Program-made: the position numbers and the translations under genes
Notes under the pieces: generated by a model
What the model was told of the DNA's origin: nothing
Databases searched by the model: none
Seen by the model: the letters and a program-made list of their open reading frames with translations, nothing else
Part shown: one piece after another, positions 43,334 through 52,365 of the stretch
Layout of the letters: every line of letters starts with the position of its first letter
Numbering within the stretch: the first letter of the stretch is position 1
Origin: Euzebyella marina
GTDB lineage: Bacteria; Bacteroidota; Bacteroidia; Flavobacteriales; Flavobacteriaceae
DNA length: 64,000 nt
NCBI RefSeq assembly: GCF_014855515.1
Contig: NZ_JACYFK010000002.1
Coordinates: forward strand, 620,001-684,000
Direction of reading: 5' to 3'

Positions 43334-45562
43334 ATGAAAGTAATACGGCTCCCCACAATCTTTGCTTTTTTTTTATTTGCCAGTGTTGCCATTTCCCAAG
43401 AGCAACCTGAATGGCAATTAGATACACTTCAGTCTTACGTTGATCGGTCAAACCAAGCATACGACGTATATCAGTATAAAGATGCTATCAAATACGCCTC
43501 TTTGCTTATAGAGAAAGGAAAAGAGTTTGAGAGACCTGTATACGAGTTTCTAGGTTATGATATTTTAGGAGGAATCTACACGGAAACCGATGACAGCATC
43601 CAAGGAAAAATTTATTCAGAAAAGGCTTTGGCCCTGGCAAGAACTATCGGTAAAGATAGCCTAATCGCCTGGGGAACACTGAATCTGGGTATTCTTTATT
43701 CCGAAAATAAAAACACTTATCACAAGGCGATTCAATATTTTGAAGAGAGTATAGCCATTAATGAAAAGCTGGGTGATTATAATGAAATTTATCTCACCTA
43801 TGTTAACCTGATTTGGACCCACCTTGACAATAATGCTCCTGAAAAGGCATATCAATTTCTTCAAAAGGCCGAGGCTTTATCGGGCAAACAAATAGATTCG
43901 CTAAACAAAATGTATATCGACTTGTTGTACGGTCGGTACTATCTAACACAGAAAAACTATACCCAGGCCCGATTGAAACTAGAGAAAATCGCTTCTCTAG
44001 CGGATGAGGATGCTCATATGGATTTGGCCCTGGAAGCCTATGAGAATCTTGCCAAACTATATAGTGCCACCTACAACTACGAAAATGCGTTTAAAAACCT
44101 AGATAAATATCACAACTATAAACAAAAGGCGTATACCTTAAAAAAACTGGAAGAAACCGAAAAAGCTCGTGCCAAATTCGAATTGGCCCAAGCACAAAAG
44201 AATCTTCAGGTTGCTCTAAAAGAACAGGAATATTCTGATGAGCTCATATCAAAGTCGCGGTCGCTAACCACCGTACTAATTATTGCCATAGCCATTTTGG
44301 TTATGTCGTTGATAGGGGTTGTCATTTTTTTCAGAACACGAAAAAAGTACATTACCAACCTACAAATAAAGAATCAAGAGCTTGAAATTGCCCGGGAAAA
44401 GGCCGAGAAATTGTCTAAAGTAAAGACCAAATTTCTTTCGACCGTAAGCCATGAGTTGAGAACGCCCCTTTATGGGGTCATTGGTATTTCTTCATTGTTG
44501 AAAGAAGATGAGAACCTGAAAGAGTATTCCGAAGACCTAGATGCGCTTAAATTTTCTGCCGACTACCTACTCGCCCTGATCAATGATGTGCTCTTATTAA
44601 GTAAAATGGATGCCGATGCCATTACACTTTCAAAAGTGCCTTATGAGATGAATGCGCTTTTAAAAAATATTTTAAGGTCCTTCGAAACAAGTCTACAACA
44701 GAACGGAAATCAATTACATTTAGAAATTGACGATAGAATTCCGAATAAGTTAATAGGCGACCCGGTGCGGCTTTCTCAAGTGCTTATCAACCTAGTGGGC
44801 AATGCTATTAAGTTTACCGAAAATGGAAATATTTGGCTCGAGTTAAAGCTGGTCAAAAAATCAAAGAAAGACCGATTTATGACCGAATTCGTAGTGAAGG
44901 ATGATGGCCCTGGAATTCCTCTGGACAAACAAGGAGATATTTTTAAAGAGTTTACTCAAATAGAAAATAAGAACCATAGTTATAAAGGTACCGGGCTGGG
45001 CCTAACCATTGTCAAGAAAATTTTGAAACTATACGGCAGTAAAATTTCACTTGAAAGTGCGCCCGGCAAAGGAGCCAAATTTACTTTCAATCTCAACTTG
45101 AGGGCTTATGAGCCAACGGCGCCATATATACCCAAAAATTCATCTTCATTAAATGGCAAGGAAAGAGCCAATGAAGCTTCGGTCAAACATGTACTTATTG
45201 TTGACGACAACAAAATAAATCAAAAGGTAACCAAGAAAACGTTAGAAAAGCACCAAATCAAATCAACTTTAGCCGATGATGGAGCAGAAGCCTTGGAAAT
45301 CTGTAAAGAAAGTAAGTTTGATTTGATCTTGATGGACATTCATATGCCCAATATGAATGGTATGGAAGCTACCCGGCATATTAGAAAGTTTGATAAGAAT
45401 ATTCCAATATTGGCATTAACAGCGGTAGAACTTGATGAAAACAAGACAGAAATCATCAATTCGGGCATTAATGATATTATTCATAAGCCCTATAACCTAC
45501 CTGAGTTTCTTGATACTGTTTTTAAATACCTTTATGTAGAAGAAACTAATTCTGTTTCTTAG
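43334..45562 (+). CDS. TPR-containing hybrid sensor histidine kinase/response regulator
   Basis: A 742-residue protein. A signal peptide (cleavage near 'VAIS') is followed by about five TPR units (residues 30-270) exposed to the periplasm, a coiled coil, a membrane segment near 312-334, a HisKA domain with phospho-accepting His in 'STVSHELRTP' (near 373), an ATPase with N box 'NLVGNAIKFT' and G boxes 'DDGPGIP' and 'GTGLGL', and a C-terminal receiver 'DLILMDIHMPNMNG' with Asp near 666. It has no DNA-binding output, so another protein must relay the signal. The signal is not known. Confidence 0.94.
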   Translation: MKVIRLPTIFAFFLFASVAISQEQPEWQLDTLQSYVDRSNQAYDVYQYKDAIKYASLLIEKGKEFERPVYEFLGYDILGGIYTETDDSIQGKIYSEKALALARTIGKDSLIAWGTLNLGILYSENKNTYHKAIQYFEESIAINEKLGDYNEIYLTYVNLIWTHLDNNAPEKAYQFLQKAEALSGKQIDSLNKMYIDLLYGRYYLTQKNYTQARLKLEKIASLADEDAHMDLALEAYENLAKLYSATYNYENAFKNLDKYHNYKQKAYTLKKLEETEKARAKFELAQAQKNLQVALKEQEYSDELISKSRSLTTVLIIAIAILVMSLIGVVIFFRTRKKYITNLQIKNQELEIAREKAEKLSKVKTKFLSTVSHELRTPLYGVIGISSLLKEDENLKEYSEDLDALKFSADYLLALINDVLLLSKMDADAITLSKVPYEMNALLKNILRSFETSLQQNGNQLHLEIDDRIPNKLIGDPVRLSQVLINLVGNAIKFTENGNIWLELKLVKKSKKDRFMTEFVVKDDGPGIPLDKQGDIFKEFTQIENKNHSYKGTGLGLTIVKKILKLYGSKISLESAPGKGAKFTFNLNLRAYEPTAPYIPKNSSSLNGKERANEASVKHVLIVDDNKINQKVTKKTLEKHQIKSTLADDGAEALEICKESKFDLILMDIHMPNMNGMEATRHIRKFDKNIPILALTAVELDENKTEIINSGINDIIHKPYNLPEFLDTVFKYLYVEETNSVS

Positions 45563-45592
45563 GATTAAGATTGACACATAAATCAAAAACCT

Positions 45593-45943
45593 TTGCCAAA
45601 AACGACCTATCATATCTATGTTATAGAACTTTCAAAAAAGGTCTTCACGGAGAACAGAAAATTCAGGGAAGCAAATCCTCAATTTAATGGAGTTTTAGAA
45701 TGTCTGTATGTGGGTATGACCAGCAAAACCCCCAAAGAACGGTTTGAACAGCATAAAACGGGATACAGAAATAGCAAAGGACACAACCTATCTTCTAATC
45801 TGGTAAGAAAATATGGTTCGTATTTAAGACCAAGTCTCTACAATCATATCAACCCGATTTATAGCCGAGAAGAAGCACTTGAGATGGAAAAGACACTAGC
45901 TTTAGAGCTACGAAGAAAGAGATACGCTGTCTGGTTCAATTAA
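45593..45943 (+). CDS. GIY-YIG domain protein, stand-alone
   Basis: A 116-residue protein with a TTG start (no ATG before the domain). GIY-YIG-like elements are 'YHIYVIEL' in place of GIY, 'CLYVGMTSKTPKERFEQH' for YIG with conserved Arg and His, and 'EALEMEKTLALELRRK' with the metal-binding Glu. Family members cut DNA, or bind nucleic acids. The small size resembles URI/YhbQ-type proteins, which repair or process DNA. Nothing around it indicates a mobile intron. Confidence 0.72.
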   Translation: MPKTTYHIYVIELSKKVFTENRKFREANPQFNGVLECLYVGMTSKTPKERFEQHKTGYRNSKGHNLSSNLVRKYGSYLRPSLYNHINPIYSREEALEMEKTLALELRRKRYAVWFN

Positions 45944-45945
45944 AT

Positions 45946-45974
45946 AAAAAAGGCGACGAATAAATTCGTCGCCT
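45946..45974 (-). terminator. Terminator of carB
   Basis: A 10-bp stem AGGCGACGAA/TTCGTCGCCT with a 4-nt loop is followed, on the minus strand, by six T. It lies just after the carB stop and next to the convergent GIY-YIG gene. Confidence 0.9.
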
Positions 45975-45994
45975 CTTCAATTATAAGTTAATCC

Positions 45995-48850
45995 CTACTT
46001 AGATAGGTACATCTTTCTTCTACCGTAAAGATCATAGAACTGATCATCTTTCAGGCTCTCAATGAATAAAATGCTTTCTCCTGTACTCTTCATCTCAGGA
46101 CCTAGGTTCTTGTTCACATTCGGAAATTTGTTGAAAGAAAAGACCGGTTGCTTGATGGCAAAGCCTTCCAATTGCGGATTGAATTCAAAGTCTTTCACCT
46201 TTTTATCTCCTAACATTACTTTGGTAGCGTAGTTAACATAAGGTTCTTTGTAAGCTTTAGCAATAAAAGGTACCGTTCTTGAAGCCCTTGGGTTCGCTTC
46301 TATAATGTAAACTTTATCATCTTTAATAGCAAACTGAATATTTATAAGACCTACCGTATTCAAAGCCAAGGCTATTTTTTTGGTGTGGTCCTTGATTTGC
46401 TGCAGCACAAACTCTCCTAGGTTAAAGGGAGGCAATGTGGCATTTGAATCTCCAGAGTGAATTCCGCAAGGCTCTATATGCTCCATTATTCCGATGATAT
46501 AGACATCTTCTCCATCACATATTGCATCCGCTTCGGCTTCAATAGCTCCATCTAAATAATGGTCTAAAAGCAGCTTGTTATTTGGTATTTTTCGAAGTAA
46601 GTCAACTACATGCTCTTCAAGCTCCTCTTTGTTGATTACGATTTTCATTCCCTGACCTCCCAATACATACGATGGTCTCACTAGAAGTGGAAAATTTAAT
46701 TCATCAGCCAATTGTAAAGCTTCATCGGCGGTTTCAGCCACCCCAAATTGAGGATAAGGAATGTCATTGGCCTTTAACAAATCGGAGAAACTACCACGAT
46801 CTTCTGCCAAGTCAAGTGACTCAAAGCTTGTACCTATAATTTTAATACCGTATTTTGATAACTTTTCAGCTAGTTTTAAAGCAGTTTGACCACCCAACTG
46901 AACAATTACACCTTCGGGCTTTTCATGCCTGATAATATCGTAGATATGTTCCCAGAATACTGGTTCGAAATAAAGTTTATCAGCTGTATCAAAATCGGTA
47001 GATACCGTTTCAGGGTTGCAATTGATCATGATGGTTTCGTAACCGCATTCGGCAGCCGCCAACACCCCATGAACACAACAATAATCGAATTCGATACCTT
47101 GACCGATTCTGTTAGGTCCAGAACCTAGAACCACTATTTTCTTACGGTCGGTAACTTCGCTATCGTTTTCTACATAGCGGGTACCATCCGGTTTCTCAAT
47201 TTCTTCCTCGAAAGTAGAATAATAGTAGGGAGTCATCGCCTTAAATTCGGCAGCACAAGTATCTACTAATTTATAGACCCTATTGATATTCATTTCTTCG
47301 GTACGCTTTTTATGTACCTCACTTTCATAACAATCTAGCATATGGGCTATTTGCCTATCGGCAAAACCACGTTGCTTGGCCTCAAGCATAAGCTCTTTGG
47401 TCAAAGTTGCGATGGTATAGGTAGAGATTTCCTTTTCCAATAGGTGCAATTCTTCGTATTGCTTCAAGAACCACATATCTATTTTTGTGATATCGTGAAT
47501 TCTTCTTAGAGGAATACCCAATTGAATAGCATCATAGATAACAAAAACCCGGTCCCAACTTGGTACGGTAAGTTTTTGTATGATTTGATCGTAATTCTTG
47601 TACCCTTTACCATCGGCACCAAGTCCGTTTCTTTTGATCTCCAATGATTGGGTTGCCTTGTGCAGCGCCTCTTGAAAAGAACGACCAATGCCCATCACCT
47701 CACCTACCGATTTCATCTGAAGGCCCAAAGTTCTGTCAGAGCCTTCGAATTTATCGAAATTCCATCTTGGTATCTTTACAATCACGTAATCAAGCGTAGG
47801 CTCGAAAAGAGCGGAAGTTGATTTGGTAATCTGATTATCCAACTCGTTCAAATGGTAACCAATGGCCAATTTAGAAGCTATTTTTGCAATCGGATAACCG
47901 GTAGCTTTCGAAGCAAGAGCTGAAGAACGTGAAACCCTAGGGTTGATTTCGATGGCAATTATTTCTTCCTCATCATCGGGGCTCACCGCGAACTGAACGT
48001 TACAACCCCCGGCAAAGTCACCGATACTGCGCATCATATGAATGGCCATATCACGCATTTTTTGGAAGGTTCGATCCGATAAGGTCATGGCCGGTGCCAC
48101 AGTGATGGAGTCTCCGGTATGAATACCCATTGGATCCATATTTTCTATGGTACAGATGATAACCACGTTATCGTTCTTATCCCTCAAAAGCTCTAGCTCG
48201 TATTCCTTCCATCCCATCAAGGCCTTATCAATCATGACCTCGTGTATTGGGGAAATTTCCAACCCCCTACTCAGAAGTTCATCAAAATCTTCAGGTTTGT
48301 GAACGATAGAAGCTCCCGCACCACCTAGGGTATAAGAGGCGCGAATAACCAAAGGAAAGCCAAATTCTTGCGCTATCTCTTTACCTTTTAAGAAAGATGT
48401 GGCCGTAGCCTGAGGGGCCATACCAATACCGATTTTCAACATAAGCTCACGAAACTTCTCTCTATCTTCGGTAATGTTGATCGCATTGATATCCACCCCA
48501 ATGATTTCTACATTAAAATCTTCCCAAATACCTTTTTCATCGGCTTCGATACAAAGGTTCAACGCTGTTTGACCACCCATGGTAGGCAGTACTGCATCAA
48601 TTTGGGGGTGTTTCTTTAATATTTCTATTATCGATTTGGTATTCAACGGCTTCAGATAAACATGATCCGCCATTGTTGGGTCGGTCATAATGGTGGCCGG
48701 GTTACTATTGATAAGAATGGTTTCGATACCATCTTCTTTCAAACTTCTTAGGGCCTGTGATCCGGAATAGTCGAATTCACACGCTTGACCTATGATGATG
48801 GGGCCGGAGCCAATAATTAAAATCGATTTTAAGTCTTGTCTTTTGGGCAT
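45995..48850 (-). CDS. carB: Carbamoyl-phosphate synthase large subunit, short form without MGS domain
   Basis: A 951-residue enzyme making carbamoyl phosphate for pyrimidine and arginine synthesis. Both ATP-grasp halves are present: 'IIGSGPIIIGQACEFDYSG' and 'GIEISPIHEVMIDKALMGWK'-type segments in the N half; 'VVLGSGPNRIGQGIEFDYC' and 'EANPRASRTVPFIAKAY' in the C half. The E. coli protein has about 1073 residues; here the chain ends after 'GRRKMYLSK', so the C-terminal methylglyoxal-synthase-like allosteric domain is missing. UMP and ornithine control are therefore probably absent or act elsewhere. No carA lies in the window. Confidence 0.96.
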   Translation of the reverse strand: MPKRQDLKSILIIGSGPIIIGQACEFDYSGSQALRSLKEDGIETILINSNPATIMTDPTMADHVYLKPLNTKSIIEILKKHPQIDAVLPTMGGQTALNLCIEADEKGIWEDFNVEIIGVDINAINITEDREKFRELMLKIGIGMAPQATATSFLKGKEIAQEFGFPLVIRASYTLGGAGASIVHKPEDFDELLSRGLEISPIHEVMIDKALMGWKEYELELLRDKNDNVVIICTIENMDPMGIHTGDSITVAPAMTLSDRTFQKMRDMAIHMMRSIGDFAGGCNVQFAVSPDDEEEIIAIEINPRVSRSSALASKATGYPIAKIASKLAIGYHLNELDNQITKSTSALFEPTLDYVIVKIPRWNFDKFEGSDRTLGLQMKSVGEVMGIGRSFQEALHKATQSLEIKRNGLGADGKGYKNYDQIIQKLTVPSWDRVFVIYDAIQLGIPLRRIHDITKIDMWFLKQYEELHLLEKEISTYTIATLTKELMLEAKQRGFADRQIAHMLDCYESEVHKKRTEEMNINRVYKLVDTCAAEFKAMTPYYYSTFEEEIEKPDGTRYVENDSEVTDRKKIVVLGSGPNRIGQGIEFDYCCVHGVLAAAECGYETIMINCNPETVSTDFDTADKLYFEPVFWEHIYDIIRHEKPEGVIVQLGGQTALKLAEKLSKYGIKIIGTSFESLDLAEDRGSFSDLLKANDIPYPQFGVAETADEALQLADELNFPLLVRPSYVLGGQGMKIVINKEELEEHVVDLLRKIPNNKLLLDHYLDGAIEAEADAICDGEDVYIIGIMEHIEPCGIHSGDSNATLPPFNLGEFVLQQIKDHTKKIALALNTVGLINIQFAIKDDKVYIIEANPRASRTVPFIAKAYKEPYVNYATKVMLGDKKVKDFEFNPQLEGFAIKQPVFSFNKFPNVNKNLGPEMKSTGESILFIESLKDDQFYDLYGRRKMYLSK

Positions 48851-48915
48851 TTTGAGTGTTCTTTTATGCTTGGAAATTTAATTGATTAAGATAGTGGTTT
48901 ATCTCTTTACAGGCC

Positions 48916-48949
48916 AAAAAAAAGGTGCTACTTTAAAAAAGTAACACCT
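48916..48949 (-). terminator. Terminator of rpmH
   Basis: On the minus strand AGGTGTTACTTT pairs with AAAGTAGCACCT, with one mismatch, and is followed by eight T. It separates rpmH from carB. Confidence 0.9.
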
Positions 48950-48976
48950 AATATTTCATATTCTTGATAGAATCAT

Positions 48977-49144
48977 TTATTTCTTATGTCTCGGCTCAGA
49001 AGATACAGATAGTTTTTTTCTTCCTTTAGCCCTTCTTCGGGCCAAAACCTTTCTACCGTTTACAGAGGCCATACGCTCCCTAAAACCGTGTTTATTTCTT
49101 CTTTTACGCTTTGATGGCTGATATGTTCTTTTCTGTCCGGGCAT
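48977..49144 (-). CDS. rpmH: 50S ribosomal protein L34
   Basis: A 55-residue ribosomal protein, short enough to be missed by ORF cut-offs. The sequence begins '[20 protein letters not shown]' and continues '[20 protein letters not shown]', the standard L34 pattern; the extra C-terminal '[11 protein letters not shown]' is seen in Bacteroidota. It has its own consensus promoter 56 nt upstream and its own terminator. Longer antisense or overlapping frames here are not genes. Confidence 0.97.
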   Translation of the reverse strand: MPGQKRTYQPSKRKRRNKHGFRERMASVNGRKVLARRRAKGRKKLSVSSEPRHKK

Positions 49145-49199
49145 TGTCTTATCCTTTTCGTAGTTCTAATGTTGCGTTTCTCTCGCAAAAATCTGGGCG

Positions 49200-49230
49200 C
49201 AAATATACAAAGAGTTTTTTCTTTCCCAAA
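49200..49230 (-). promoter_or_regulatory. Consensus Bacteroidota promoter of rpmH
   Basis: On the minus strand TTTG (49227-49230), then exactly 19 nt, then TATATTTG (49200-49207) match the -33/-7 consensus. Transcription should start near 49193, giving a leader of about 50 nt. Confidence 0.85.
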
Positions 49231-49285
49231 CACATTTAAAAAAATATTTTTCAAGTTTGTCCAAGGCCTAGAAATAGGTTTTTAT

Positions 49286-49293
49286 TACTTTTG
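49286..49293 (+). promoter_or_regulatory. Candidate -7 element of the DUF6263-like gene
   Basis: TACTTTTG matches TAnnTTTG, 32 nt before the ATG. No -33 element is evident at 19 nt. Confidence 0.5.
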
Positions 49294-49325
49294 CCGAAAT
49301 CTGATTTTTCTAACAAAATCAACCT

Positions 49326-50225
49326 ATGAGACACTATTTGAGCTTCTTGGCAACCTTGCTTTTCACTTCCGCTTGTGTCGGTCAGACCGTCTTGGAATAC
49401 AAACTTAAGAAGGATGCCATTTACACTATTAAGCAAGAAGCACAACAAATTATCACCCAAGAATTAGATGGTTCGACCCATGAACTTACCAATAAAATTG
49501 ATGGAATTTTAGAATTCAAGGTATTGGGGCAACGCGACAGTATCTATGACATCGCCCTAACATTTAAAGACCTTAACCTTGTTATGACCTCTAGCATACA
49601 AGGTGAGTTGATGAACGTAAAGGCCAAAGAAGTGGTCGAAGACGACATGCAATCTCAAATATTCAATAGCCTTTTAAATAAACCTGTCAAAATGGTATTG
49701 GCCAAAAATGGCGATATTCTAGAAGTTAAGGGTGGTGACAATATTGTGGCTCAAATGGCGGAAGCATCGGGTCTGGAAGATGAGTTCTCATTGAAAATGA
49801 TGAAAAAATCGTTGGAGAAGGAATTTGGTTCAGAGGCCCTATCCAACAGTTACAAACAGATGACTTTTATTTACCCCAAGAACAAGGTGAAAATTGGGGG
49901 TAATTGGAAAAATGAATATGGTGGAAAGCTTCAGGCCAAAAATGTTTGGACATTGAAAAACCTATCTAAAGAAAATGCCACCATAAGCGGATTGGCAGAT
50001 GTTATCATGAACGTTAGCGAACCGACAACTACTATGAAGCTAACGGGTTCTCAAAAAACCCAGATAACCACTGATTTAAGTTCAGGCTTCATTCAAAAAA
50101 TGGTTGTAGAAGGAGTTTCAAAAGGTGCATCGACCATGGCGCAGATGGGGGAACAAGAAATACCTACTACCATAAAATCGATTATAACCTACGAACTTAT
50201 AGGGTCTCAAATACAAACCAATTAA
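49326..50225 (+). CDS. DUF6263-like secreted protein
   Basis: A 299-residue protein with a signal peptide (cleavage likely after 'ACVGQ'; the Cys could be a weak lipobox). The body is beta-rich: 'VLEYKLKKDAIYTIKQEAQQII', 'MVLAKNGDILEVKGGDNIV', 'VKIGGNWKNEYGG' and 'TTTMKLTGSQKTQITTDLSSGF'. It resembles the DUF6263 group of Bacteroidota. The function is unknown. It is followed by a small membrane TPR gene 11 nt later, so they share an operon. Confidence 0.72.
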   Translation: MRHYLSFLATLLFTSACVGQTVLEYKLKKDAIYTIKQEAQQIITQELDGSTHELTNKIDGILEFKVLGQRDSIYDIALTFKDLNLVMTSSIQGELMNVKAKEVVEDDMQSQIFNSLLNKPVKMVLAKNGDILEVKGGDNIVAQMAEASGLEDEFSLKMMKKSLEKEFGSEALSNSYKQMTFIYPKNKVKIGGNWKNEYGGKLQAKNVWTLKNLSKENATISGLADVIMNVSEPTTTMKLTGSQKTQITTDLSSGFIQKMVVEGVSKGASTMAQMGEQEIPTTIKSIITYELIGSQIQTN

Positions 50226-50236
50226 TCACTTTTAAA

Positions 50237-50752
50237 ATGTTTCACAAAAACATAAAACTTGTTATTGCCGGTCTGATTATTGCCTATGCGGTATATCAAT
50301 TCGTTGAGGGTAATATCGGCAACGGCATCTTCTTAATACTACTTTCTCTCATTTTCATTTTCTTGTATTTTAGGAATGAGATGATTCTTTTAGCCTTCTT
50401 AAGAATGCGTAAGCAAGATTTAGATGGCACCCAAAAATGGCTTGATAAAATTAAAAATCCTGAAGGTGCCCTGGTTACCAAACAACAAGGTTACTATAAC
50501 TATTTACACGGTATCATTCATTCCCAGAAAAACCTCACCCAAGCCGAAAAGTATTTTCGCAAAGCACTTAAGCTAGGCCTTAACATGGACTATGATGTGG
50601 CCATGGCCAAACTTAGTCTTGCCGGTATTGCGATGCAAAAAAGAAGGAAAAGAGAGGCAACTACATTACTGAACGAAGCAAAGAAATTGGATAAAAACAA
50701 TATGCTTACCGAACAGATTAAGATGATGCAGCAGCAGATGAAGCGTATCTAA
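50237..50752 (+). CDS. Small membrane protein with TPR-like C-terminus
   Basis: A 171-residue protein. Two N-terminal membrane segments ('IKLVIAGLIIAYAVYQFV', 'NGIFLILLSLIFIFLYF') are followed by a cytoplasmic helical part with TPR-like motifs, e.g. 'AEKYFRKALKLGLNMDYDVA' and 'ATTLLNEAKKLDKNN'. It is probably a scaffold for a membrane complex. It follows the DUF6263-like gene by 11 nt and ends at a terminator. Confidence 0.75.
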   Translation: MFHKNIKLVIAGLIIAYAVYQFVEGNIGNGIFLILLSLIFIFLYFRNEMILLAFLRMRKQDLDGTQKWLDKIKNPEGALVTKQQGYYNYLHGIIHSQKNLTQAEKYFRKALKLGLNMDYDVAMAKLSLAGIAMQKRRKREATTLLNEAKKLDKNNMLTEQIKMMQQQMKRI

Positions 50753-50756
50753 AGCA

Positions 50757-50781
50757 AAATGCCCCTCACGGGGCTTTTTTT
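50757..50781 (+). terminator. Terminator between the TPR membrane gene and cls
   Basis: GCCCC/GGGGC with loop TCAC is flanked by A/T and followed by seven T. The T run touches the convergent cls stop codon. Confidence 0.88.
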
Positions 50782-52252
50782 ATAGTAGGGGTGCCCAAAG
50801 ACGGCTAAACGACTCTTTTAATTTGCGTCGTATGCCACGATTTCTCCAACGCTCCAATTCAACTTCTTCACAGTCGTTCAAATCGTTCATAAAAATCTGC
50901 GCCATATCTTCATTTACTTTTTTGTTATAAATAAGGGCATTGATTTCGAAATTAAGTGCGAAACTGCGATAGTCGAGATTGGCAGTGCCGATAGTAGATA
51001 GCATATCGTCTACCACCATGGTTTTTGCGTGTACAAAGCCCCTACAATACCTGTATATTTTAATACCTGACTCCAAACATTGCTCAATATAGGAATCTGA
51101 CGCATACTGAGCGGCCCAGGAATCCGACTCATAAGGTAGAATTACACGTACGTCTACCCCACTTCTGGCTGCTGTGGTCAAAGCAGTAAAAATGGCATTA
51201 TTGGGCATGAAGTAAGGAGTAGTGAGGTAAATTCTCTCCCTTGCGGAATTCATCGCGCAGAAAATAGCTTCCATAATGTTTGCCCAATCGGTATCGGGGC
51301 CAGAAGCAGCCATTTGAATAGCTACAGGCTCTTGTGTCTCAGGCTTCACATTAGGAAACAAATGGTCTTCTATTTCCAGTTCATCATTCGAGGCAAAATT
51401 CCAGCTTAACAAAAAAGAGGACTGCAGAGAGCCCACCGCACCTCCTTGAATTCTTAAATGAGTGTCTCGCCAATAGCGCTCGTTATCATAAGAATTATCA
51501 TATTTCTGATCTAAGTTGATACCGCCGACATAACCTATCTTCCCGTCTATTACTACAATTTTTCTATGGTCGCGATAATTAAGCTTGCTTGTTGAATTGG
51601 AAAAAATGACCGGCATGAACGGATAGTGTTCTACCTTTGACTTTTTAAGCTTACGCTTGGCCTTTCTCGATAGATTACTACCAACATCATCATATACCAA
51701 TCGAACCCTAACACCTTCTTCCGCTTTTTTGCAAAGAATATCAATTAACTCCGTACCCAGTTCATCATCGAACAAAACAAAGTATTCTAGATGAATATGT
51801 CTTTTAGCAGCATCGAGGTCTTGCCGAAGTCTTTCAAACTTCTTCTCGCCATTGACCAATATTTCTATATCATTGTCAAAAGTTAGTACGGCTTTTTCAT
51901 TGTTTTTTAAGAGCTTATATATTTTAAAAATACCCTCGCCAAAAGTTTCTTCGAAATCTTCGCGTTCTTGATAGTCAAGTTTGAACTTCTTTCTCCACTC
52001 TCGTATGCGCTCATTATCAAAAAGATACTTCTTTTCAAATATTTTTTCTTTGCGATAATCTTGTCCCAGAAAATAATAGACTATCAAGCCTAAAAAAGGC
52101 AGCACTGCGAGAGCAAATAGAAAAGAGAGGGTTTTTACCGGATTTTTATTCTTGAGAAGAATAATTATACAAAGGGCAAACACCAATAAATAATTGATAC
52201 TTAAAAGTATAAGCCAAATGTTCGATTTTCCGAAAGTTATAATTTCACTCAT
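50780..52252 (-). CDS. cls: Cardiolipin synthase
   Basis: A 490-residue phospholipase-D-type enzyme that joins two phosphatidylglycerols to cardiolipin at the inner membrane. Two N-terminal membrane segments ('IWLILLSINYLLVFALCII', 'LSFLFALAVLPFLGLIVYYF') precede two HKD motifs: 'HRKIVVIDGKIGYVGG' (near 227) and 'HAKTMVVDDMLSTIGTANLD' (near 407). The length is normal for ClsA. It is preceded by a stretch without a clear promoter. Confidence 0.95.
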   Translation of the reverse strand: MSEIITFGKSNIWLILLSINYLLVFALCIIILLKNKNPVKTLSFLFALAVLPFLGLIVYYFLGQDYRKEKIFEKKYLFDNERIREWRKKFKLDYQEREDFEETFGEGIFKIYKLLKNNEKAVLTFDNDIEILVNGEKKFERLRQDLDAAKRHIHLEYFVLFDDELGTELIDILCKKAEEGVRVRLVYDDVGSNLSRKAKRKLKKSKVEHYPFMPVIFSNSTSKLNYRDHRKIVVIDGKIGYVGGINLDQKYDNSYDNERYWRDTHLRIQGGAVGSLQSSFLLSWNFASNDELEIEDHLFPNVKPETQEPVAIQMAASGPDTDWANIMEAIFCAMNSARERIYLTTPYFMPNNAIFTALTTAARSGVDVRVILPYESDSWAAQYASDSYIEQCLESGIKIYRYCRGFVHAKTMVVDDMLSTIGTANLDYRSFALNFEINALIYNKKVNEDMAQIFMNDLNDCEEVELERWRNRGIRRKLKESFSRLWAPLL

Positions 52253-52365
52253 TACTTAACCTACCGAAAGCGTTTGCTATTGGAAAATAGGTTGTCAAGA
52301 TCTGAATTTTAAATCTTTTGAAATAACCCAAATGCGCTTAAAATGTACCCATCTGATAAAAGACT

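Noticed and set aside
45593-45943. Homing endonuclease or mobile intron
   Set aside because: There is no intron-like structure, no interrupted host gene and no direct repeats around it.
49060-49254. 64-codon minus-strand frame overlapping rpmH
   Set aside because: It lies in another frame over the L34 gene and its promoter; L34 is certain from sequence.
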